Shown here in pieces: positions 1 to 9,053 of a stretch of DNA of 30,673 nucleotides. The position numbers were made by a program, and so were the translations under genes. The DNA lies in assembly GCA_964360835.1 (NCBI GenBank), contig CAYHYG010000009.1:1-30673 (forward strand). Reading direction: 5' to 3'. Positions within the stretch are counted from its first letter, which is position 1, and each line of letters begins with the position of its first letter. The notes below the pieces were generated by a model. The model worked only from the letters and a program-made list of their open reading frames with translations, was not told the origin of the DNA and made no database searches. The DNA comes from CAYHYG01 sp964360835 (lineage in GTDB: Bacteria; Patescibacteriota; Patescibacteriia; UBA1558; 2-01-FULL-52-15).

Positions 1-3000
1 CTGTAGGGTCTAACTTAGTTGAACTAATCGGTTCAGGATTGATAGTGGCTTCTGTGGTGGTCAACAAAGGAAGAACTTCAACTGGTTCAGGTTCGATGAT
101 ATCAACTTCCGGCGTATCAACCATCTGAATCGTTATTTCGTTTCTCATTTCTAACTCTTCATCCCCTGTTTCAATATTCTCTATTGGGACTTGATTATTG
201 TTTGAATCTTGATCATTGAATATTGGAGCTTCTTCTCCCTCAACCGGTTCAATGTCTAACACTGGTACAGGCAATTTGCCTGGGGCTGGTTCAAGAACTG
301 GTCCAATCACCGTTGGCGCTACCAACTCCGGATCTGGACAATCCTCAGGATGACCTTCACAGCCAGTGCCAGGCGGCGCGACGTAGACCACGGTATGTTT
401 CTTCATGCGCTGATTGGTGTGGTCATAGAGATATTCGGTGTAGTCGGCAGTGCCACTGCGTCGGTTGTAATCCATGCGATCACGATAATCAGTGCGTAGA
501 TAATCCTGACCAATATATTTGACATTACCATTGGCGTCGTAGACATAGGCAACACCGCCGATGTTGTTGGCCTGATGAGGATTATTATTGCTATAGGTAT
601 AGCTACCGACATCAGAAGTCAGAATATTACCAACGCTATCATAGGTGTAACTATGGCTGTAGTTAGTGCCAGATGCCGCGTTGGTAACTGTAACTGAGAC
701 TAAACGATTAAGATCGTCATATGTATAGTTTGTACTCTTGGCTAACTGAGTATCAGAAGTATCACTCATGGCCAAGATGTTACCATTAGCATCATAGCTA
801 TAGCCTAAGTCTTGGAGCTTGGTTGGTCCTTTGACCGACAATAATCTTGTCAGGCGATATCCTTGGGCTGGTGTATAGGTGTAATCAGTAATAACTCCAT
901 TACCCCGCTCTAGATGCGCCACTTGTCCTAATGGTGAATAGGTCACGTTCTGGACCAAGACCGTTGTCTGATTATTCTTAAACTTATTGACCTGACTGAT
1001 CTGTCCCGCGTCATTGTAGAAATAATCAATCCGTTCACCTTCTGGATATAGAATAGATGTGATATTACCGTTCCAGTCATAGCTATAGGCAAGGTTATAG
1101 ACTTGTCCATCAATGTTTCGTTTGACTAGTGTTGGCTTACCACTAGTATCATAGGTGTATTCGGTAATGACACCATCCGAACCCGTTACTTTGCTCAGAC
1201 GACCGAGCTGTGCCGCTCCCTGATCATAGAGCAAGCTATACTCTGTACCTGTCTTGCCGGTGAAATTCTCGGTCAACAGACGATTGAGACTGTCATAGGT
1301 ATAGTTGGTCGTTTGTGACTTGGGATCCAGCTTGCTGAGGACATTACCATTTTTGTCATAGCTATAGGTCCATTTGACCGGATTGCTGACTGTAGACTTA
1401 CGCACCATATCCTGCTGATTCAGGTTATCGAGCGCGTCATAGGTAAAGGTGCGAATATTACCTTGGGCGTCTGTAATTTTTTTCAACTTATTGGTCAAAG
1501 TGTATTCATAGTTGGTGGTGTAGGTCTGCCCAGCATTAAACTCCTCTACCGTAACCAGATTGTCGTGCGCGTCTTTGGTTAATTTCTTCATCTTGCCGCG
1601 GGGATCAGTAATAGTTGTCACCAAGCCATCATATTCATAGGTGGTTGTTCCCGTTGGAGTCACTTCGCTTAACACTCTATCCTGCGCGTCATAGGTGAAT
1701 GATTTGGCGTAGGTGAAGCTGGGGTTAGGATTATAGTTTAGCGACGAAACAATGGTCGGTAATGACTGGCGTTTGACCCGACCCTGACCGTCATATTCTT
1801 TACTGACTGCCACATACTGTCCGGCCTGACCATGACTGGTCAAGGTCTGAATAGTGCGTCCAAGACCGTCATAATATTCTTTGCTCAAGCTAAATCGTCC
1901 TGTGGCGAAATAATCCTTCACTTCGGCTGAGCGTGGTACTAAACCGTCGGTATAGGTTATCTCCTGCTTGGTAATCAGGTTTGTCGGATTGGCGGGATCA
2001 GAGATTTCCTTACGTGTCAGTCGGTCAAAGGCATCGTAGGTATATTGTTCTTGGTAACCATTGGGATCACGTGAATATAATAAGTTACCGGAGCGCGGAT
2101 CGTAGGTGGTAATGGTCTGACGATTCAAAGCGTCAGTTGTCGTACTGACATAGAGATTAGCTGGGTCATAACTGAGGGTCACTGCTGTATTATCTTTGGG
2201 ATCTTTCTTGGTCAGCGCCAAACCATAGTCATTATAAGTCGTCTCAATATCAACTGCGTTGACTTTCAAATCTTCCTTGGTCAGATTTACTTTATCGATC
2301 TGTCCCAAAGCCAATCCGTCATAATACAAGTCTTGGTCTTTGGTTGTGCCGTAGCCGGCCAGCACTTGGGTCTTGGGAGCGCCGAGGATATGTTTCTGAG
2401 CATTGAGGGCATACTGATAAACTGTTGTTTTGTTATCAATCAGTAATGTATCGCTAATAACTCCTGTTTCTGAGCTAGCGACGACAAGACCTAAATTTCT
2501 CATCTCCTGCAAATTTCCATTGCTCAAATCATACACATTTGAGACGCCTTTGATTTCGGCTGCAATACCTTGATCATAGAGAATATCAACGGTCTGACTA
2601 TTAAAGACGAAATTATTGCCATAGCCCAAGTTTGCCGAATCCCACTGGAATATTTTTGCGCTTTCTTTCAGTCCAGTAACGCTATTAATAATTTCTTGAC
2701 GATAAGGTTTGCCTATCTTGGAAAAATTATCTTCAGCTTCACCGGTTGATGTACTTGTCTCATTGGCTTGATGGAAATAGGTGACTGTTCTCTGATCTCC
2801 AACTTCTTTGGTAACTTTGCCAAAACCAGAAAATCTTTTATCAAAAATGTTACTCTTATAGTAATCAGCATTCTCAAAAGTATACGATACGGCGGATGTG
2901 TTATTAATGCCATCATAAATCTCGATTAAACCCACTGTGCGAACGGGAAACGGCAGTTTTGGATTTAACTGCTGACCTAACACAGGTTCCTTGGCATTGC

Positions 3001-5221
3001 TGTAATTAATATGATATTCAGCCCCCTTTGATTCTTTTATGGTAACGAGCTCATTATCCCGGTGGCTGTCTATGATCTTTATATATGGAGTTTGATCGGA
3101 CGCGCTAAGACCAAAATCTGCTAAGCCATCGGCGTTAAAATCTATTAGTCTCGCGCCGAGATCCTCGCCGCTGCCACCGCTAACAAAAGCTAACGGCTGA
3201 TAATAAGAAGGATCCAATATCCAGCCAGTACCATCTCCTTTATTGAGATAGACACCCTGGTTGACGGCATAGGTAGTACTTCTGACTAAATCAACCAAGC
3301 CATCGCCATTAACATCTGCTGTTCTGACGCCCATATCTCTATTATTTCCGATTGTGCTGGTAAACTCGACGGGAATTACATAATTGGGATCAAGCGTCCA
3401 ACCGGTGCCATTGCCTTGATTAATAAAAACTTCTCTAGTTGCGCCTTTTGACTTTACCCAATCGGTCAACCCATCTCCATTGACATCAAAGGTTCTCACA
3501 CCAGAATCAATATAATTTTCTGTCAAATATGTCGGCAAAATATAGTTCGTATCAAGCGTCCAACCGGTGTCATCAGCGTCATTCACAAAAACATAGGGAG
3601 TAAAATTACCCTGACTATAGTTACTTTGAATAAAATCAATGAAACCATCGGCGTTTACGTCTATTGGACGAACATCAAAAGACGTCGAGAATCCGTAAAA
3701 CGCAAAGGGGATAACGTAATTAGGGTCAAGTGTCCAACCAGTCCCGTTGGTATTGTTTATATATGCATTTAGATTGCTATATGATCCTTCTGACCTAGCT
3801 TCGAGCAAATCATCAAAACCATCGGCGTTGACGTCCAAAACCCTTACGCCAGTCTCTCGATCACCCTCTTTGATTGCGACAGGCATTGGTTGATTTACTA
3901 CATCTTGAGTCCAGCCGGTTCCGTCACCATTATTCATAAAAACATCGCCATCGCTACCGACACTCCTAGAAACAAAATCGGTAAATCCATCGGCGTTTAC
4001 ATCTGCGGCTCTGACAGCAGTGTCATAACCGCCATTACGTACGAAGCTTACCGGTAAACTATAGCTCGGTGTTTGAGTCCATGAACTACTGGAAGTCGCG
4101 TAACTAAAAATATTAGCGGGCAATATTTGAGGAACTCCCTGCTTGTAGGCAGTTTCTCCAATGGCCGTCACTGTGGAAACATAAGTCGCTCCTCCATTAT
4201 CAAAATTTAGAGTATATGCGTGAGTCAGCTCGCCGTCAACTTTAATCTGAATTTCTGAAATTCTCTGGCTGGTCGTTACGCTGAAACCAGATCGATCAGA
4301 ATTGGTAACATCGAGGCGGGGCTCTCTAATGAAGAGAACCTCAAATGGGCCAGATTGTGTACCATGACCCGTATACGTAATTCCTTGGAGGTATAATTGT
4401 CCTTCATTCTTGAAATAAGTGTATTCGATAAAATTACTATTGCTATCGGTGACTCGGTCAAGCGACCAACGGTAAATCTGACTTGAAGTCGCTGGATTAT
4501 CCTGTCTCGATGAACTGTTGACACCAAGCATAGAGACAACACCAAGCTTATCAGTGACTTTCCATGACCGATCATTCAAAAATTCATATTTCTTGAAATC
4601 CCCTCCTTCGATCCGAGCACCGTATATGCCATGGACACCATCGCTCAGTTGCATCGGCACCAACTCTCCGTCCAAGCTGGAAGAAAAAACATTATCGGAA
4701 TACATGGTATCAACACCAAATTTGGGTAATCTGGTAATCGTCGGGATTGAAATAGACCAGCCATAGCCAAATAACGAACCAGCCGAAGAATCCTGATTAC
4801 TGTAGGATAATTTTAAATCTGGTTGAAGCCCGGCTCTGCCTGGGGGTAGATTAATCGGCAAGCTGTATATAAATGCTCCACTACTGTCATCAACACTGAA
4901 ATTTAAACTCTGCTGTTCCTTGGGCTGTATATTGGGCACATAAGGAAATTCTGTTGCTTGCGCCTCCATTGGAGCTAGATTGTCTCTAATTTCCCCATTA
5001 ACATTAATAAAACTATCATCATTAATAGTCGTGGCCGCCCGATCACTTCGAGTTGCCTCTCCAAGCGACGCGGCATCTGTTGTTTCTAAACTAACCTCTG
5101 ATGTTACCTCTGCGCGAGACAACTCAGGCGAAGGCACTGCCGCTACCGTTAGTATCGGCGTCAAAACAAATGAGAAAACGAGCAACAAAATTCCCAGACG
5201 TGTCGACAGATGAGATTTCAT
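1..5221 (-). CDS. SpvB/FG-GAP/YD-repeat (RHS) giant exported protein, 3' end outside window
   Basis: An open frame of 1740 codons runs from ATG 5221 to the window edge without a stop. I checked the phase at about 3650, 2100 and 530 and it is the same throughout. The N-terminus is a Sec-type signal peptide (basic start, hydrophobic residues about 9-27). Residues about 105-155 match the SpvB/TcB N-terminal domain (LPPGRAGLQPDLKLSYSN, then GYGWSI). Residues about 400-705 hold six FG-GAP/VCBS-like calcium-loop repeats (DVNADG type). From about residue 900 to 1600 come more than twenty YD repeats, followed by a Pro/Glu-rich stretch that runs off the edge. In TcB/C and RHS proteins such repeats form a shell that encloses a C-terminal toxin; whether a toxin follows here cannot be seen. 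The start codon overlaps the methyltransferase stop (ATGA), so translation is probably coupled. Other possibilities are a surface adhesin or contact-dependent effector. Confidence 0.93.
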   Translation of the reverse strand, partial: MKSHLSTRLGILLLVFSFVLTPILTVAAVPSPELSRAEVTSEVSLETTDAASLGEATRSDRAATTINDDSFINVNGEIRDNLAPMEAQATEFPYVPNIQPKEQQSLNFSVDDSSGAFIYSLPINLPPGRAGLQPDLKLSYSNQDSSAGSLFGYGWSISIPTITRLPKFGVDTMYSDNVFSSSLDGELVPMQLSDGVHGIYGARIEGGDFKKYEFLNDRSWKVTDKLGVVSMLGVNSSSRQDNPATSSQIYRWSLDRVTDSNSNFIEYTYFKNEGQLYLQGITYTGHGTQSGPFEVLFIREPRLDVTNSDRSGFSVTTSQRISEIQIKVDGELTHAYTLNFDNGGATYVSTVTAIGETAYKQGVPQILPANIFSYATSSSSWTQTPSYSLPVSFVRNGGYDTAVRAADVNADGFTDFVSRSVGSDGDVFMNNGDGTGWTQDVVNQPMPVAIKEGDRETGVRVLDVNADGFDDLLEARSEGSYSNLNAYINNTNGTGWTLDPNYVIPFAFYGFSTSFDVRPIDVNADGFIDFIQSNYSQGNFTPYVFVNDADDTGWTLDTNYILPTYLTENYIDSGVRTFDVNGDGLTDWVKSKGATREVFINQGNGTGWTLDPNYVIPVEFTSTIGNNRDMGVRTADVNGDGLVDLVRSTTYAVNQGVYLNKGDGTGWILDPSYYQPLAFVSGGSGEDLGARLIDFNADGLADFGLSASDQTPYIKIIDSHRDNELVTIKESKGAEYHINYSNAKEPVLGQQLNPKLPFPVRTVGLIEIYDGINNTSAVSYTFENADYYKSNIFDKRFSGFGKVTKEVGDQRTVTYFHQANETSTSTGEAEDNFSKIGKPYRQEIINSVTGLKESAKIFQWDSANLGYGNNFVFNSQTVDILYDQGIAAEIKGVSNVYDLSNGNLQEMRNLGLVVASSETGVISDTLLIDNKTTVYQYALNAQKHILGAPKTQVLAGYGTTKDQDLYYDGLALGQIDKVNLTKEDLKVNAVDIETTYNDYGLALTKKDPKDNTAVTLSYDPANLYVSTTTDALNRQTITTYDPRSGNLLYSRDPNGYQEQYTYDAFDRLTRKEISDPANPTNLITKQEITYTDGLVPRSAEVKDYFATGRFSLSKEYYDGLGRTIQTLTSHGQAGQYVAVSKEYDGQGRVKRQSLPTIVSSLNYNPNPSFTYAKSFTYDAQDRVLSEVTPTGTTTYEYDGLVTTITDPRGKMKKLTKDAHDNLVTVEEFNAGQTYTTNYEYTLTNKLKKITDAQGNIRTFTYDALDNLNQQDMVRKSTVSNPVKWTYSYDKNGNVLSKLDPKSQTTNYTYDSLNRLLTENFTGKTGTEYSLLYDQGAAQLGRLSKVTGSDGVITEYTYDTSGKPTLVKRNIDGQVYNLAYSYDWNGNITSILYPEGERIDYFYNDAGQISQVNKFKNNQTTVLVQNVTYSPLGQVAHLERGNGVITDYTYTPAQGYRLTRLLSVKGPTKLQDLGYSYDANGNILAMSDTSDTQLAKSTNYTYDDLNRLVSVTVTNAASGTNYSHSYTYDSVGNILTSDVGSYTYSNNNPHQANNIGGVAYVYDANGNVKYIGQDYLRTDYRDRMDYNRRSGTADYTEYLYDHTNQRMKKHTVVYVAPPGTGCEGHPEDCPDPELVAPTVIGPVLEPAPGKLPVPVLDIEPVEGEEAPIFNDQDSNNNQVPIENIETGDEELEMRNEITIQMVDTPEVDIIEPEPVEVLPLLTTTEATINPEPISSTKLDPT
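450..2500 (-). repeat. YD-repeat (RHS) array inside the giant gene
   Basis: The minus strand encodes more than twenty copies of the pattern YxYDxxGNxxxxxD at roughly 60-75-base spacing (for example around 535, 640, 795, 1077, 1148, 1297, 1357, 1437, 1690, 2035 and 2100). YD repeats are known to build the spiral beta-cage of RHS and TcB/C proteins. The repeats diverge at DNA level, so this is a protein repeat and not a nucleotide satellite or CRISPR. Confidence 0.88.
3110..4010 (-). repeat. Six FG-GAP/VCBS-like calcium-binding repeats inside the RHS gene
   Basis: Six coding repeats are centred near 3990, 3820, 3655, 3480, 3305 and 3140, so the period is about 165-175 bases (55-58 residues). 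Each carries a DxNxDG-type loop (DVNADGF, DVNADGF, DVNADGF, DVNGDGL, DVNGDGL, DFNADGL). Several units also share an NGTGW-LDPNYVIP segment. Such units usually form blades of a beta-propeller or calcium-stabilised surface domain. The regular spacing and near-identical phrases suggest recent tandem duplication. Confidence 0.85.
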
Positions 5222-5766
5222 AAATATAAACTTAATGGTAAAGTAATTTTATTTTTTTGTTTCTTTCGAACTAATAATTCGATACAATCATGAACATGCA
5301 AACCTAGCGGTGGATGACTTTCCGTCACATAATATTCATTGGCTACTATTATTTCCCAGCCCTTGAAAGCGGATACCAGCTCATCTTTGTCAAAAAAATT
5401 CATACTGTCGTCGTTGGTTTTTTCTTTATTAGAGAAAACATTAATAAATATCAGGTCATCACAATGCTTCTTCATCTTTTCGATCACCGTATATGGATCG
5501 GACACAAACTGCAGTGAATTTATAGCCAATATAATATCAAAATTAGAATTAAAAACATAATCCTCGATCTTTATATTCTGGGTATCAATAGGCAACGAGA
5601 GATTATTTATCGCTTCGATTGAAGTTGACGATTTATCAATAGCAGTGACTTTGAATCCGATCTCTGCGAGTAAAGCCGCATTATGACCAGAGCCAGCACC
5701 CAAATCTAAAGCAGTACCGATGTTTCGGGCCAGATGGATGTTGCGTTTTATAATCTCAGTCGCCAT
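5218..5766 (-). CDS. Class I SAM-dependent methyltransferase (TehB/UbiG-like)
   Basis: 182 residues. Motif I, which binds S-adenosylmethionine, is clear at residues about 19-27 (ALDLGAGSG). It is followed by the acidic end of strand 2 (VTAIDKS) and a motif-IV-like segment (ILAINSLQFV). The protein is slightly short for the family: motif I starts only 18 residues from the ATG, so the usual N-terminal cap is minimal. The substrate is unknown. The gene starts 14 bases after the YbaK-like stop and has no obvious Shine-Dalgarno. Its TGA stop overlaps the ATG of the RHS giant in an ATGA junction. That linkage suggests co-production, but nothing in the sequence shows that it modifies the giant protein. 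Confidence 0.88.
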   Translation of the reverse strand: MATEIIKRNIHLARNIGTALDLGAGSGHNAALLAEIGFKVTAIDKSSTSIEAINNLSLPIDTQNIKIEDYVFNSNFDIILAINSLQFVSDPYTVIEKMKKHCDDLIFINVFSNKEKTNDDSMNFFDKDELVSAFKGWEIIVANEYYVTESHPPLGLHVHDCIELLVRKKQKNKITLPLSLYL

Positions 5767-5780
5767 AAAGTTGATTTTAA

Positions 5781-6242
5781 TTAATTCGGCTCTGATATAT
5801 CTGCAAATTGGAAAGTATCACTCTTTATCATTTCATCTGAAAAAATAGCAATCAGTGTATCTGCTCTGCCAGAACCAAAAAGTAACTCTGATTTATTTAC
5901 TAAAAACTCTTTATCAAAATGAATATCATCAATATCATTCAGCCCAAATGGACTAACGGTACCTATTAGATAACCGGTAACTAGTTTAGTTTCTTCTGCT
6001 GTGGCAAGCCTTACCTTTGTGACTCCTAGTGCTTTTGCCAGCTTAGCTAAAGAGACGCGAGAATCACCCGAAACCGCAGCTAGTGCGAAACCTTTGTCAC
6101 TCCAAAAAACTAGGCTTTTTATCACAGTCTTAACGTCGCAACCGCACTGAATTGCAACATCCTGCGCTGTATGTACTTCATTAGCTAGCGTGATAGTACG
6201 AAAAGAGATGGATTTTAGTTCTAAGTATTCCTGTGGGGTCAT
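5781..6242 (-). CDS. YbaK/EbsC-type aminoacyl-tRNA editing domain protein
   Basis: 153 residues matching the YbaK/ProX deacylase fold. Visible signatures are K42 in the VKTVIKSL helix, GDSRVSLAKLAKALG at 59-73, the RLATAEE segment, and the GYLIGTVSPFG loop at 90-100. Known members hydrolyse mischarged tRNA (Cys-tRNAPro or Ala-tRNAPro) in trans in the cytoplasm, which keeps translation accurate. The exact mischarged substrate cannot be read from the sequence. The ATG overlaps the stop of the DUF6176-like gene (ATGA), and the methyltransferase follows 14 bases downstream, so the gene sits inside a tight operon. Confidence 0.9.
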   Translation of the reverse strand: MTPQEYLELKSISFRTITLANEVHTAQDVAIQCGCDVKTVIKSLVFWSDKGFALAAVSGDSRVSLAKLAKALGVTKVRLATAEETKLVTGYLIGTVSPFGLNDIDDIHFDKEFLVNKSELLFGSGRADTLIAIFSDEMIKSDTFQFADISEPN

Positions 6243-6544
6243 AGATTTTCTAATTCATAAATAACCTCTGCGGGGATTATCTCACCGAGACATTCCTTTC
6301 GCATAGCTTGATGTTCATCATCAACGACAAAATGCTGCTGTCCGGCCGCTTTCTTTGCCTCGTCAATAATCTGAGCTCCGATAGCATATTTTTGTCCAGC
6401 CATTTCAAACGCGTAGAAACCTTCAAAAACAGTCCCTTCTTGTTTCATCGTCTCGACTGCTTCATCTTTCCGTGTGGTCTGAAGCTGTTCACCCCATTTG
6501 GCAAATTTATCGTGATTGTTCAATCTTTTAATGATGATGTTCAT
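6239..6544 (-). CDS. DUF6176-like small protein
   Basis: 101 residues, soluble, no signal peptide. The architecture resembles DUF6176: an N-terminal strand, then a helical W-x-E-x-L stretch followed by EAVETMKQEG, a strand run (FEGFYAFEMAGQKYAIG), and a C-terminal DDEHQAMRKECL segment. These features suggest a small ferredoxin-like alpha/beta fold that probably dimerises, as in antibiotic-biosynthesis-monooxygenase-like families. No catalytic function is established. It is the first gene of the leftward operon that leads to the RHS giant, and its TGA overlaps the next ATG. I could not find a convincing Shine-Dalgarno before ATG 6544. Confidence 0.72.
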   Translation of the reverse strand: MNIIIKRLNNHDKFAKWGEQLQTTRKDEAVETMKQEGTVFEGFYAFEMAGQKYAIGAQIIDEAKKAAGQQHFVVDDEHQAMRKECLGEIIPAEVIYELENL

Positions 6545-6609
6545 AGGTAGAAATTTGGAGCATTATTTAACCTGACGTTCAATAGCTTAAAATTTATCAA
6601 TTTTATTAA

Positions 6610-6641
6610 TTTAGATGATGGGAGTAATTTGATTACTCCCA
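6610..6641. repeat. Hairpin element, copy 1 (pair with 9054-9088)
   Basis: A ten-base-pair perfect inverted repeat (TGGGAGTAAT / ATTACTCCCA, arms 6619-6628 and 6632-6641) has a 3-base loop. The left flank plus arm at 6610-6627 is identical over 18 bases to 9054-9071. It lies about 73 bases beyond the ABC-F stop on the minus strand and before the next operon. There is no clear U-tract on either strand, so an mRNA 3'-end stabiliser or weak terminator is more likely than a classical terminator. The rest of the 6545-6713 gap shows nothing recognisable. Confidence 0.7.
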
Positions 6642-6713
6642 CCCAAACAATAACTGATAATAACCAATGAGCGACTAAACTAAGGCGACCAAGATGATGC
6701 AACCAATTGACTA

Positions 6714-8393
6714 TCATGATAATAATCTCAGTAACTTCCTAGCCTTGACTTCAGCCTCAGCAACGTACGTATGATAATCAGGGATCTTGGTTAAATTCCC
6801 GTCAGATAATACGTAGGTTGTATCCAGCTTAGAAGTTTCCAGAAAGAACCTATCATGAGTCACCATGATTACAGTGCCCTGATATGTTCCAAGGGTCTCT
6901 TCTAATGCCTGTAGAGCTTCAATATCGAGATGGTTCGTCGGCTCATCAAGGATCAGAACGTTGACTGACTGGGTAGAAAAGAGCGCCAACAATAATCTGG
7001 CTCGTCCTCCCGGACTTAGAGCACCAATGGGCATTCGAGCCATTCTTTCATCAAATCCGAACTGGGCTAACCCACTATGCGAATCACGGAGATCGAGTCC
7101 GGTAGTAGCGCTGAAATAATCAAGTACCGGTGATTCACGTGGTAGACTGTCGTGCTCCTGCATCATATTACCGATCCTGACACTAGACCCCATCTTGATG
7201 GTGCCTGAAGTCGGCTTGATACGGCCAGAAATAGCATTGAGCAAAGTTGACTTACCGACACCATTATTCCCCAAGATCGCGACACGCTCTCCAAAGGCGA
7301 TCTCCAAAGACAAAGGCCCGATGCTGAAATTGCGACCATTAGTAGCTACGACATCTCGCAACGAAATATCTCTATTGCCTGCTTTGGTTTCTATATCAAG
7401 TGGAATCGCGAAGGGTTTTTTTGCGAAAGGTCGCTCTACCTTGTCCATTTGTTCGATTCTTTTTTCGATGGACTTGGCAACCTTAGATGCTTTCGCAGCT
7501 TTGTCTCGCTTGAATCCACGCAGAAACTTGTCGTTATCACTTGGACTCCAGCTAGCACCCTTCAGGGCGCTAGCTTTGCTTTCTCGAGCTCGTGCAGTCA
7601 GACGTTCTATCTCCTCCTGTTGCCTACTATACTCTTCGCTTTGTCTGGCTATCTTTGACTCCGAAGCCAGAATATAATCGCTGTAACTGCCTCCCGTCAC
7701 AGTCAAAGTATGTGTGTGCCAATCAAGATCCAAAATGCTTGTCGTGATCTTGTCCAGAAACCTCCTGTCATGAGAAACGATAATACAAGTAGCCGAACTT
7801 CTAATAAGGAAATCCTCGAGCCACACAAGGGCAGGAATATCCAGATTATTGGTCGGCTCATCCAAAAGCAGGATATCTACACCCTTTAGCAATATGCCAA
7901 TCAGGGCTACTTTGCTTTTTTGACCGCTACTAAGCTGTGAAATTGGCCTGTCCAGCTCTACATCGCTGAGTCCAAATCCCAGCAGCATAGCTTCTGCCCG
8001 ATGACGAAAGGTGTAGCCGTCCGCGTACTCATAACGTCTCAATGCTTCTTCGTACTGCGCAGCAATCTCTGGTTTATCTAATTCAGGAGACAGCCGCTGT
8101 ATCTCATGCTCCAGAACATCGATGCCGGCCACGCTCCTCAAATGGTCGATGATAGTTACATCAGTCGTCAGACTTGTATCTTGAGCCAGGTAGCCGATAT
8201 TCGCGCTCTTGGCAATCTCTACAATGCCAGCATCTGGTTGCTCTAAGCCGGCGAGTATCCGCATCAAGGTCGTCTTACCTGTGCCGTTATGTCCGACCAG
8301 AGCCACCTTTTGACCGCGACCAAGTGAGAATGACACGTCAAAAAGCACGGTTAGTGATCCGAAACTCTTTTGTAGCTTTTTGACCTTAATCAT
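6714..8393 (-). CDS. ABC-F family dual ATPase (translation factor / ribosome protection type)
   Basis: 559 residues with two ABC cassettes and no membrane segments, as in ABC-F proteins. First cassette: Walker A GHNGTGKT at 34-41, signature LSSGQ at 154-158, Walker B with DEPTNNLD ending at 185. Second cassette: Walker A GNNGVGKST at 375-383, signature LSPGG at 459-463, Walker B with DEPTNHLD ending at 490. The charged linker between them (about 245-325, rich in Lys/Arg/Glu) is the segment that reaches into the ribosome in this family. The long linker, with its DNDKF and SKVAKSIEKRIE segments, resembles resistance-type ABC-F proteins of antibiotic producers more than housekeeping EttA; this is an impression, not a test. 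A GGAG at 8399-8402 sits 5 bases before the ATG. Position downstream of the RiPP-like genes makes self-protection a plausible role. Confidence 0.93.
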   Translation of the reverse strand: MIKVKKLQKSFGSLTVLFDVSFSLGRGQKVALVGHNGTGKTTLMRILAGLEQPDAGIVEIAKSANIGYLAQDTSLTTDVTIIDHLRSVAGIDVLEHEIQRLSPELDKPEIAAQYEEALRRYEYADGYTFRHRAEAMLLGFGLSDVELDRPISQLSSGQKSKVALIGILLKGVDILLLDEPTNNLDIPALVWLEDFLIRSSATCIIVSHDRRFLDKITTSILDLDWHTHTLTVTGGSYSDYILASESKIARQSEEYSRQQEEIERLTARARESKASALKGASWSPSDNDKFLRGFKRDKAAKASKVAKSIEKRIEQMDKVERPFAKKPFAIPLDIETKAGNRDISLRDVVATNGRNFSIGPLSLEIAFGERVAILGNNGVGKSTLLNAISGRIKPTSGTIKMGSSVRIGNMMQEHDSLPRESPVLDYFSATTGLDLRDSHSGLAQFGFDERMARMPIGALSPGGRARLLLALFSTQSVNVLILDEPTNHLDIEALQALEETLGTYQGTVIMVTHDRFFLETSKLDTTYVLSDGNLTKIPDYHTYVAEAEVKARKLLRLLS

Positions 8394-8492
8394 ATATTCT
8401 CCACAACCGATTACAAAAGGTGTCTTTTCAAACTTTCGATGGACATATAGAATATTAGCCGGAAAAGATTAGTTATAATTTAAAAAAGTTAT

Positions 8493-9050
8493 TTATTTTA
8501 GAATGCTTTTTAACAGCACTGGTTTTGCTCTTCCTATTGTTTGTGCTTTGTAGTTAGAAAATAACGTCGTCAAAGAGCTCCCAAGAATAATGTGATCAAC
8601 TAACCATTCGCGCTCTCGATAGGAACATTTTTTCTCTTCAAAATAGTCATAAAAAAATAGATGAATTAACTCGTGCCCTATTGTTTCGATAGCACGTCTC
8701 TTATCATCAGCTGTTCGTAATCTAATATTTATTGTGTCGGGGCACTTATACCGACCTTCGGGTCCGAAATAACTTACATGACAAATAAGCTGTGCTGGAA
8801 GTTTTCTGTGTTTAAACTTTGCTATTTGGTTAAAATATTGAGACTCAATCGCACGCCAGCGATTATTCAGCTGAACAACAGATTGTTCTAATACTGGCTT
8901 TACCCTAGCAATTGCCAGGGGCAGTGAAGCTGTTTGTTTTGGCCAGAATATCGGAAAGTTCTCACGATCAAACCAATCTTTATCAACAAGGAGATCCTGA
9001 ATGTATGCTAGTTCATATTTTTTAGTAACGTCGAATTTGATACGTTTCAT
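8493..9050 (-). CDS. HExxH metallopeptidase-like protein (zincin fold), putative leader protease
   Basis: 185 residues, cytosolic (no signal or membrane helix). The zinc motif HELIH lies at residues 126-130, preceded by a hydrophobic helix start (AIETIG). An acidic third ligand is likely in the downstream REREWLVDH segment (E148 or D152). Upstream, strand-like segments (QLICHVSYF, TINIRLRT) fit a minimal zincin such as the SprT/WLM or DUF-type gluzincins. I cannot place it in a named family. It follows the radical SAM maturase with a hairpin (9061-9088) between them and only 10 bases from hairpin to ATG; there is no Shine-Dalgarno. Because the operon appears to encode a modified peptide, leader removal is a reasonable guess, but this is inference only. 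Confidence 0.72.
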   Translation of the reverse strand: MKRIKFDVTKKYELAYIQDLLVDKDWFDRENFPIFWPKQTASLPLAIARVKPVLEQSVVQLNNRWRAIESQYFNQIAKFKHRKLPAQLICHVSYFGPEGRYKCPDTINIRLRTADDKRRAIETIGHELIHLFFYDYFEEKKCSYREREWLVDHIILGSSLTTLFSNYKAQTIGRAKPVLLKSILK

Positions 9051-9053
9051 AAG

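Noticed and set aside
223..522. Plus-strand open frames inside the RHS gene
   Set aside because: They are opposite to a continuous 1740-codon frame with clear domains and have no ribosome site or family features.
450..4010. Regularly spaced repeats as CRISPR or satellite DNA
   Set aside because: The repeats keep reading frame and encode FG-GAP and YD motifs; units vary at DNA level with no constant repeat/spacer structure.
5218..6242. Alternative genetic code with TGA read as Gly or Trp
   Set aside because: TGA serves as the stop in several ATGA junctions (5218, 6239, 14632, 18578, 26577) and reading through would break the next start.
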